DNA of 8,396 bases from Nitrospira sp. (GTDB lineage Bacteria > Nitrospirota > Nitrospiria > Nitrospirales > Nitrospiraceae), in the NCBI GenBank assembly GCA_012032965.1, contig JAAUPT010000052.1:1-8396 (forward strand), given 5' to 3'. Each line of letters begins with the position of its first letter. The stretch's first letter is position 1. Made by a program: the position numbers and the translations under genes. Under the pieces are notes generated by a model that was not told the DNA's origin, did no database searches, and saw nothing but the letters and a program-made list of their open reading frames with translations. This document shows, piece by piece, positions 1 to 5,987 of this stretch.

Positions 1-261
1 CCCATAAGCACCAGAGATGATCGTGCTGCGCGAGGACGAGCAGACCGGGGCGTGGGCAAAGGCGTGGTCAAACACGAGGCCTCGACTCGCCAGACGCTCC
101 AGGTTGGGCATGGGCGCACCGTTCGGGTCGTAGAGTTTTATCCACTGCGCGGCGTTATCCTCGGAAACAATCCAGAGGATGTTGGGGCGCTGAGCGTCGG
201 CATGCGCAGGCGCCATGAAGGCGAAGGGAGCGAGTACGAGAAAAGCCAGTGATTTATACAT
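1..261 (-). CDS. Secreted sulfatase, N-terminal part (runs off left edge)
   Basis: Type I sulfatases hydrolyse sulfate esters or sulfamates, using a formylglycine made from a Cys or Ser in the active site. The 87 visible residues start at ATG 261-259. They show a signal peptide (residues 1 to about 23, ending near AHADA), then the first strand and metal-binding loop RPNILWIVSEDN (residues 25-36), where D35 sits at the usual ligand position. The nucleophile region APVCSSSRSTIISGAYG follows, with C74 as the presumed formylglycine site and R78 as the conserved Arg. The motif is C-S-S-S-R, lacking the Pro or Ala common at position +2. The substrate cannot be told. The rest of the gene, expected to total about 450-500 residues, lies outside the window. 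An in-frame ATG five codons upstream (276) is an alternative start; neither start has a clear Shine-Dalgarno. An FGE-like remnant lies about 450 bases away, on the opposite strand. Confidence 0.85.
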   Translation of the reverse strand, partial: MYKSLAFLVLAPFAFMAPAHADAQRPNILWIVSEDNAAQWIKLYDPNGAPMPNLERLASRGLVFDHAFAHAPVCSSSRSTIISGAYG

Positions 262-712
262 GAGCGGGGGCTGCATCAGTTGGACAATTGTTTCAGTGAT
301 CGTGCGATCGTGCAGGAAGACGTCGCCGCAGCAACGCCCGTTGCAGGCAATTTTGCCTCCCTCTCAAAAACTTCAATCTGCAATGGCACTGATCTCAAAA
401 CACTACAACCGCGACACTCTGCTCGAAGCCATCCACCACGCCCCTCTCCCAATCTTCAAAAATCTTATCAAAACAACCGGCCATCCAGCCCGGTTTCTCG
501 AGCACCGCCTGACCGGGGCAAGATGCCACTGTAAACCAATGACCCACAAACTCAGCATCGACATCCGGCCTGTGGACGGGATATTAGTTTTGCGAGCGAC
601 AACTACACCTAGTCCCAGTTGTGGCTACTAACACCCTAACCCTATGCAACGACACCCAAGCCCTACCTGCGCTTGATCATGCCAGCATTGGCATTATCGA
701 GCCTGCTCCACG
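262..712. other. Gene-free stretch between sulfatase and FGE remnant
   Basis: I recognise no gene here on either strand. The plus strand is poor in G and rich in C and A between about 360 and 700, unlike the flanks. The open frame across 370-530 has no homology I recognise and no ribosome binding site, so I do not call it. Small structures are an 8-base perfect tandem duplication (gatcgtgc twice, 298-313) and a short inverted repeat AGGCAA/TTGCCT (345-358). The stretch must contain the sulfatase promoter if that gene has its own, but no convincing -35/-10 pair is visible. It replaces the sequence that would encode the N-terminal part of the FGE domain. Confidence 0.5.
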
Positions 713-1064
713 CCCAAAGCACCGACAAACCAGCGTGCCAACTTCGCGCTAGGTGCACGGTTCAGTTATGACCTCATGCTCGCCCCCGTGCAATCACTTC
801 CTCAGGGCAGGAGTCCGTTTGGGCTCCATCATATGGCCGGGAATGCGTATGAATGGGTTCAGGACTGGTATGCGATAGACTATTACGACGTCTCACCTGA
901 TCGAAATCCAACTGGGCCAGAACAGGGGCCAGTTCAAAGTGGTCCGTGGCGGATCCTGGTCGGATCTCCCCAAGTATCTCCTCACCTATGCGCGATTCAA
1001 GCTCCCGCCGGATAGTCGGAATAGCTATGTAGGTTTTCGTTGCGCACGATCGGTGGCAGAATAG
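713..1064 (+). pseudogene. Truncated, frameshifted FGE/SUMF1-domain remnant
   Basis: FGE-family enzymes oxidise the sulfatase active-site Cys to formylglycine; many family members have other or unknown roles. Here only the C-terminal part of the fold is readable, about 115 residues. It begins near APTNQRANF (from about 719) and continues with the block SPFGLHHMAGNAYEWVQDWY (from 812) and NPTGPEQG. The frame then shifts by one base at the GGGG run 925-928. Removing one G continues into QFKVVRGGSW, YLLTYARFKLPP and the typical ending YVGFRCARSVAE, with a stop at 1062-1064. The N-terminal half or more of the domain is missing, and an in-frame TGA at 674-676 lies just upstream. There is no credible start codon or ribosome binding site. 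The frameshift alone could be a sequencing error, but the missing 5' part makes this a real remnant or a broken assembly. Confidence 0.8.
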
Positions 1065-1146
1065 CATACGCTCTGATAGTTCCTGACCAGGGGTCGTCAG
1101 TGTGATCGTTGATCGATGCATGTAGTGGGAGCGGTTCCGTCTAAAC

Positions 1147-1482
1147 TCACTGCTTCGTCGAAGCTGACGTGTCGTCGAGTTGGAGGAGATTCGAGGGAAG
1201 AACGTCGTTGGGTTGAGCGGTTGCCAACGGGGGCATTGCTGGTCGCCTCACCAGCTTGTGACGGAAAGATGGTCGCGGTGTTGAAGAGTCGAGAGAGCTT
1301 TGATCTGAATGGGAGGTGCCCACAGTTACATCGAGTGTAGCCGATGGTGTGCTCTGTAATTGAGGGCGATGGATCAAGCTGCGAGAGCCACTCTTCGGTG
1401 TTTCAGCGCTCACGATACTTACACACAACGCGAGAGTGAATGTTGCCCACGATGCGACGAAGATGTATCGAGAATGGACCAT
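1147..1482 (-). CDS. Small secreted hypothetical protein (111 aa)
   Basis: I do not recognise this family. The case for a real gene is structural. The ATG at 1482-1480 is preceded by AGGA (1491-1488) with a 5-base spacer. The first 26 residues form a textbook signal peptide: a positive N-region (MVHSRY), a hydrophobic core (ATFTLALCVSIV) and cleavage after SAE or VSA. The mature part, about 85 residues, is rich in Ser, Thr, Pro and Gln, has few aromatics and no Cys, and looks disordered. There is no lipobox and no second membrane segment, so export to the periplasm or outside is inferred. It stands alone between the FGE remnant and the central operon, with no clear promoter. It could be a spurious frame, but signal peptide plus ribosome binding site together are better than chance. 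Confidence 0.55.
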   Translation of the reverse strand: MVHSRYIFVASWATFTLALCVSIVSAETPKSGSRSLIHRPQLQSTPSATLDVTVGTSHSDQSSLDSSTPRPSFRHKLVRRPAMPPLATAQPNDVLPSNLLQLDDTSASTKQ

Positions 1483-1750
1483 TGTAATCCTATCGTGTGC
1501 GTATCAGTTTGAAAGTGAGATCACGGTACTACGCAACCGATATGCCAGAAAGCGGGAAAGAGCTTGGCGAAAGGACGGTTCTCATAACGTCGCATTGCGC
1601 AACGTTTTTATCGGATAGTGAACGTCCAAGGAAGGGGTAGGACGGTCGGTTTGTACCAAAAGGCATTTCCTGAGTGAACCACTTCGAACACTAGCAGATA
1701 GCCAGAGACTCAATACAGGAGCCGGTTTGAGGCGCTATCGGAGTAGCCGG
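1483..1750. other. Non-coding spacer with a terminator-like inverted repeat
   Basis: No gene is visible in this 268-base gap. An imperfect hairpin lies at 1586-1606 (AACGT-CGC, loop ATT, GCG, two-base bulge, ACGTT), followed on the plus strand by a T run (1605-1609). That is the layout of a rho-independent terminator for plus-strand transcripts, although the only plus-strand element to its left is the FGE remnant ending at 1064. The octamer agccggtt occurs twice (1720-1727 and 1745-1752), the second copy overlapping the hydrolase stop codon. Confidence 0.35.
1488..1491 (-). promoter_or_regulatory. Shine-Dalgarno of the small secreted protein
   Basis: AGGA on the minus strand, five bases before the ATG at 1482. 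It supports both the start choice and the reality of this small gene. Confidence 0.5.
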
Positions 1751-2527
1751 TTATCGCTGTGCCGGGGTGAGGTGCTGGATCAACCAGTCGGCAATGACTT
1801 GTGTCATATGCGTGAAGTCCACACCTTTTGTAAATTGATGGTCAGCGCCCGGTAACATCTCGAGGTGTTTCTTGACGCGTAGGGCTTCATAGAGTCGCCG
1901 ACTCTGATGCAGCGGGACGTGCTCATCCTTGTCGCCCTGTACAATGACGGTCGGAGCCATGATCGATTGCGCCGGGATGTAGGCGATCTGCCGGAGACAA
2001 TCTTCATAGAATGTATAGTGTAGCTTCACACGGTCAGTGCCGCCTAAAATATCAGGAATCGTGTCGGTTGCTTTCCACTGTGCTATGCCGTCGTCTCCGA
2101 ATTCCAACCGTAGCTCCTCTGCGAAATCCACCACAGGGCATTTGAGCGCCAGGCAATCCAGATCTGTCCGTTGTGCGGCTGTCAGAATCGACACGAGACC
2201 GCCGAAGCTGGAGCCCATCAGGCCGATGCGGCAAAATCCCTTCTGTCGCATCAGGTCGATCGCTGCGGTGGCTTGTTCAATCGCCAAGGTGATCGTGATC
2301 TGATCGAATGGGCCTGCGCTCTCTCCTTGCCCAAAGAAATCAAAACGAAACGTCGCGATGCCGTGACCCCGTGAGCATCCGGGTCAGGGCATTGTTCGTC
2401 GAGCTGTTTTTCGAGGAAAGAAAACCGTGACACAGCACGGCGACCCTATCGGTTTCTCGGTAGGCCTGGTTAAGATGGAGGCTACTCGATGTCCACGGGG
2501 ATCGAGAAAGGAGAATCGTTCTTCCAC
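1751..2527 (-). CDS. Alpha/beta hydrolase, intact apart from two single-base frameshifts
   Basis: A cytosolic serine hydrolase of the alpha/beta fold, probably an esterase, thioesterase or acyl-peptidase type; the substrate is unknown. Translation starts at GTG 2527-2525 (VEERFSFLDPRGHRVASIL), directly downstream of an in-frame TGA. The sequence shows the oxyanion segment VLCHGFLSS, the strand FRFDFFGQGES, the nucleophile elbow GLMGSSFGG (Ser within G-x-S-x-G), the acid loop GDKDEHVP and the catalytic His in GADHQF, so the triad is complete. Two corrections are needed. One base is missing at 2451-2455 (minus strand GAAACC), and one G is extra in the run 2367-2370. With both, the product is about 258 residues, a normal family length. 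Read literally, only a 178-codon TTG-initiated frame lacking the oxyanion part is open. It is the last gene of the leftward operon, 60 bases after the membrane protein. No clear Shine-Dalgarno is seen. Confidence 0.85.
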
Positions 2528-2587
2528 GGCGAGATTGTATCAGAATTTGTTAGCTCGGTCAGGCACGGGAACAGAGGAAATGCACGG

Positions 2588-3912
2588 TCACGCCGTCAGC
2601 TTCAGTTCGTCGGGGGGCACCTGATGGGTGGTACGATGCTCTGGCTGCTTGGCCACGATGGCGGACAACTTGATCGAGAAGAGAACAAAGCTGGTTAGTA
2701 GAAGAATGAGACATGCCCACATGGCACTCTGGATGGAGATGGAGCTCAGCGGAACATTCCACGTGAGGGTTGCCAAGATGCCGAGCCCCATGGTTCCAAG
2801 GGAGAGAGTGGCGATCTGTGCGGATCCCCAACGGTTCATCATAGAAGTCAGTTGATCGAGATAGATACAGCGCTTTTTGTGACTGGTGACGCGACCGGCT
2901 GCGAGGGTTAGGGGAATCAGGTAGGAGAATGCGCCCATAATCGCGTTCACGATGAAACCGATGAATGCCATATGGGTATAAGCAACCAGGTGGAGTGTGC
3001 CGTATGGCAACACCGGTGAAGTAGATAAGTGATTGGCTCCAACAAAGACACCGAGGACGATAGTAAACAGGAGAAAGAAGGTGGAGACTAGGAGATGGTC
3101 TGAGGCGGCACTTCCAGTATGGGTAGAGGAGAGCCATGTTCTGAATAGGTTTCCGATCAGGACTCCTATGCTCACGAGCAAAATGGCTCCGGCAATTATT
3201 TCAGCTGGTACTGATGAATTCAGAAATCCACCAATCAAGACAACGACCCGATCGGTAGGAAGATGGTCGTCAGCTGCACCAGTCTTGGGTCTGCCAGCGG
3301 TGCGCCCCAGACTATCGGCAGGAGATGATGTAGCATGCCGATGATGATCAGAATCACAAAGCCGAGCACGACCAGATGAATGTGGGCGAGTCGCAGATAG
3401 CCGTAGGATTCAGGACTGATCCCTAATGCCATAAGCTCTCCGCAGGCCGATCCGCTGACAAGGCCAACGAAAGCCAGCGTGTAGTACCAGGAATGGCTCA
3501 ACGCTGGATTCCAAGTCGGTTGTGCACGAATCCATAGGCTGCGGATGGCAGAGAAAAAACCGGCGATCACCACAAAGCCGGCGATGCTCACGAGCAAGTC
3601 GTGATGCAGCCACAATCCCACGAGCATCACGGTCAGGCCGCCGTTCAATGACCAGAATATGATGGGATGAGAGTCTGATTCTATTCGGTCTTTCAAATAT
3701 GGTGGAGCGACGAGCAGAAGAAACCCGCCGAGAATAATCTGAGCTACGCCGCCGATCAGAGCAGCATGAACATGGAGCGCTCGTACCCATGACGGCAGTG
3801 GGGTGCCATGAACTAACCCAATGAGAATTGCCAGTCCAAGGATCGAAGCAAGGGTGAGCCAGGCAAAACCTGTGAGGCACAACGTGAGCGGTGAGTAGCC
3901 TCGTGCGCGCAT
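2588..3912 (-). CDS. Heme-copper-oxidase-subunit-I-like multi-TM protein (one frameshift)
   Basis: A membrane protein of about 441 residues and roughly 12 hydrophobic helices once one base is restored at plus-strand CCC 3247-3249. Literally, the first frame stops at 3235 (TGA) and a second begins at the overlapping TTG 3238. With one extra base the text runs through as LPIGVVVLIGGFLNSS in the middle of a helix. Three helices carry related His-rich motifs: ALHVHAALIGG (H47, H49), RLAHIHLVVLGF followed by GMLHHLLPIVWG (H177, H179, H195, H196), and AYTHMAFIGFIVNAIMG followed by YLIPL. This HxH...G...LLP pattern resembles the cbb3/NorB branch of the heme-copper oxidase subunit I superfamily, but the match is distant and I see no other oxidase subunits nearby. 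A gas-sensing, heme-handling or NO-related role is possible; none is proven. The start is ATG 3912-3910, 10 bases after the thiD stop; a GGAG lies 16 bases upstream, too far to be a good ribosome binding site. Confidence 0.65.
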
Positions 3913-3922
3913 CGGCTTGTAC

Positions 3923-4721
3923 TTAACGCTCCAAGAAATAAAAATGATCGGTGGGACCGTGACCGTGGCCGATGGCGAGACCATGTCGGATCGCTTCCGT
4001 GACGTACGCTTTCGCCGCTTGCGTAGAATCCAAGACGGAACGTCCACGAGCAAGATGTGCGGCCAGCGCAGAGGCGAACGTACAACCAGTGCCGTGGGTA
4101 TGGCGGGTCTCAATGAATTCCCCTTTCAACACGTTAAAAAACCGCCCGTCATACAGCAGATCGGTTGCCCGTTCGTTGAGGAGGTGGCCGCCTTTGATCA
4201 AGACATGCTTGCATCCGAATTGGTGAATCACCTTGGCGGCTCGTCGCGCGTCGGCCAACGCTCGAATTTCGATCCCTGACAGTTGCTGGGCCTCATGCAC
4301 GTTCGGTGTCACGATCAAGGCGAGTGGGAGCAGCTTCATCTTGACTGCTTCGACGGCATCCGTTTGTAACAGGGGATGCCCGCTCTTGGAGATCATGACC
4401 GGATCCACGACGAGTTCGCGACTTTCTGAGGAGTCAGTATGCGTACGACGACCTCGACGATGGCGGAAGACGACAACATGCCGGTCTTGACGGCAGCCAC
4501 GTCGAAATCGTCGAAGACGGCGTCGAGTTGCGATGCGATGACTGCGGGGGGCAATTCGAAGACATCTGTTACTTCCTCGGTATTTGAGCCGTTGATGGCG
4601 GTGATCACGGACATGGCAAAGACACCGTTGGCGGACATGGCCTTGAGATCGGCCTGAATACCCGCGCCTCCGCCGGAGTCTGAACCGGCATGGTGAGCAC
4701 TTGTTTCAACGTATTCGACAT
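3923..4721 (-). CDS. thiD: ThiD, HMP/HMP-P kinase (two frameshifts)
   Basis: Bifunctional hydroxymethylpyrimidine / phosphomethylpyrimidine kinase: it phosphorylates HMP to HMP-P and then HMP-PP, the pyrimidine half of thiamine, using ATP in the cytosol (ribokinase fold). Motifs in order: MSNTLKQVLT, AGSDSGGGAGIQADLKAMSA (substrate and N-terminal loop), AVKTGMLSS, VDPVMISKSGHPLL, TPNVHEAQQLSG, VLIKGGHL, and the C-terminal GTGCTFASALAAHLARG with the anion hole and the active-site Cys. The frame breaks twice. One base is missing near 4690 (ACCAT-GCC instead of ACCATTGCC), and one is missing at 4414 (AAC-TC instead of AACCTC). Restoring both gives about 266 residues, the normal ThiD length. It starts at ATG 4721-4719, 10 bases after the FlgO-like gene, and no other thi gene is in view. 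Both lesions leave perfectly conserved flanks, so error in the consensus is more likely than gene decay. Confidence 0.92.
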
Positions 4722-4731
4722 AGGTGGCTTT

Positions 4732-5699
4732 CTATGGGGTCGGTTCCACGGGAATTGGTGTGGGGGCCAGAGTCAGTCTATCAATCGTGAATGAAGCATC
4801 CTGCCTTGGTAATTTCTCGTGAAAGTGAAGGGTGAACTGAGTGGCCGCTGCATCTGAGGTGGCTCTGAAGGCGAGAATGGCTCGTCCTTTTCGTCGGGGT
4901 GACAGCTCAATTCCCCGTGTACAGAGACCTTCCCGATTCTCCTCGACTCCCTGATGCCAAGTCGTACCATGTTCATCCTTCAGCAGCGTATCTTGCAAGT
5001 GACACAGGAGCTTCATGTCACGCGAGGAATGGTTTTCAATGGTGAAGCCCAATTTCACTCGGCTGTCTTGCTGGTCGATCGACGTCACGACTAGCTCGTA
5101 GTACTCGTTCCGGTGAGTGCCTAGGCCGGTCGGAGGTGCAGGTTCGGTAGGACTTTCGATGGGGACCACCGGCTGCGGAAACTCCTCTTTTTGAAGAACG
5201 AGTTCAAAGGGCCGGCTTTCGGCAGCGTGGCCCGCGCGGCGCCGATGGGCTGGGCGTTTGATGGACGGATCAACTTTGTGGTGACCTGTAGGCCGTTCGG
5301 AGTCTCGATATAGACTCCGCTGATGAACGCATCGGTGCGGATCGCTTTGGCAACACGTTGGACGGCTTTCGCATGGTCTGGGTCGATGCGGTCTACGTGA
5401 AGTTTCTTCAGCGTCGAGTACGTCAGCGTTCGATCGACCACCGTCAATTCTGCTGCGAGCATGATTTGTGTTCCGAGCTCTTCAGCAAGGAACTGACCGA
5501 CCGGCGTGGACTGTCCTTGTGAATCGGTAAAGTTGAGAAAGGCAAGACGTTGTTTCTTGGCTTTAACCGCTCCTTCAGTTATCGCGTCGGCTAATAGTTT
5601 GAGGTTTTCCTCATAGCTCGCTCCAGCCCAAGAGGACGTTAGATATGGAAATGGCGACAACAGGGCGAAGAACAATATGAGCCATCCAATCATACGCAT
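4732..5699 (-). CDS. Secreted FlgO-domain protein with extra C-terminal domain (one frameshift)
   Basis: An exported protein of about 322 residues after restoring one base at plus-strand AAA 5206-5208. Residues 1-26 are a signal peptide (core LILFFALLSPFPYL, cleavage near SWAGA); there is no lipobox Cys, so it is not an obvious lipoprotein. Residues 32-160 look like the FlgO / CsgG-like fold: KKQRLAFLNFTDSQG, GQFLAEELGTQIML, ELTVVDR, DAFISGVYIETPNGLQVTTKLI. The corrected junction reads AGPFELVLQKEEFPQPVVPI, then a Pro/Thr-rich linker and a beta-rich domain (from about NEYYELVVTSIDQQDSRVKL to FTIDRLTLAP) that I cannot assign. FlgO was described as an outer-membrane flagellar protein in Vibrio, but the domain is widespread in bacteria without an obvious flagellar link, and no flagellar gene is near. 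It is the first gene of the leftward operon. The start is ATG 5699-5697, with a second ATG two codons later; no Shine-Dalgarno is present. Confidence 0.72.
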
Positions 5700-5710
5700 G
5701 AACTGATGTC

Positions 5711-5738
5711 ATTATACTCAGGGCGGAGCGAGAGTCTA
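5711..5738 (-). promoter_or_regulatory. Candidate sigma70-type promoter of the leftward operon
   Basis: On the minus strand TATAAT (5716-5711) is a perfect -10, with TAGACT (5738-5733) as a 4/6 match to the -35 at 16 bases spacing. Transcription would start near 5704, only about five bases before the ATG at 5699. The message would be nearly leaderless, which fits the absence of a Shine-Dalgarno. The site is predicted by eye only. Confidence 0.45.
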
Positions 5739-5852
5739 GCAGGGGGCAAAAACAGGAACGACAGGAATCTCTTCCATCCTTGCGACTATTCACTGATGAT
5801 TTCCCGGACATAAATCGGTATTCTCTCTGATGCAGCCGAGATTACGAGTCTC

Positions 5853-5987
5853 ATGGCTACCAAGGTCATCTGCGACGTTTTGGCTTGCCAGGTCCGGCAG
5901 GTCATCTGCCGGGGAAAAAACAATGAGCGGTGTTGTAGGCTTCCTCTGCCAACGAGAACAAAACAGGCTTCTTTATCCGGTGTCTGA
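5853..5987 (+). CDS. Possible 44-codon upstream ORF overlapping the DUF2130 start
   Basis: An ATG-initiated frame ends in TGA that overlaps the next start codon as TGATG (5985-5989), the classic layout for translational coupling. The peptide (starts MATKVICDVLACQV) has five Cys, no recognisable domain and no Shine-Dalgarno. It is listed because the downstream gene also lacks a visible Shine-Dalgarno. Chance is an equally good explanation. Confidence 0.15.
   Translation: MATKVICDVLACQVRQVICRGKNNERCCRLPLPTRTKQASLSGV
5894..5912. repeat. Perfect 7-bp hairpin upstream of the DUF2130 gene
   Basis: CCGGCAG, loop GTCAT, CTGCCGG, 75 bases before the DUF2130 ATG. It is followed on the plus strand by a run of A rather than T, so it is not a normal rho-independent terminator for either strand. 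The decamer ggtcatctgc inside it (5900-5909) also occurs 36 bases earlier (5864-5873). It could be a protein-binding site or a 5' UTR structure; no function is shown. Apart from this hairpin and the weak small ORF, the 286-base divergent gap 5700-5986 holds only the leftward promoter. Confidence 0.4.

Noticed and set aside
215..631. Open frame of 138 codons on the plus strand
   Set aside because: No ribosome binding site, no recognisable domain, and a low-G, C/A-rich composition that opens this frame by chance. Part of it overlaps the sulfatase start on the other strand.
639..660. aaccctaaccctatg, telomere-like repeat
   Set aside because: Only about two partial units, in a bacterial context; no array is present.
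774..1121. Minus-strand open frame of 115 codons
   Set aside because: It lies antisense to the FGE remnant, whose residues match the family well; the antisense product shows no domain or signal.
1586..1609. Firm call of a rho-independent terminator
   Set aside because: The stem is imperfect with a two-base bulge, and no plausible plus-strand gene ends close to it; kept only as a note in the spacer entry.
3235..3238. Two separate membrane proteins with a TTGA stop/start overlap
   Set aside because: The break falls in the middle of a hydrophobic helix and one added base joins the halves smoothly. A TTG start without a Shine-Dalgarno is less likely, and the other genes here show the same type of lesion.
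3913..4113. Extended N-terminus for the oxidase-like membrane protein
   Set aside because: The upstream part of this open frame overlaps the C-terminus of thiD in another frame and reads as basic, non-membrane sequence. The ATG at 3912 just after the thiD stop fits better.
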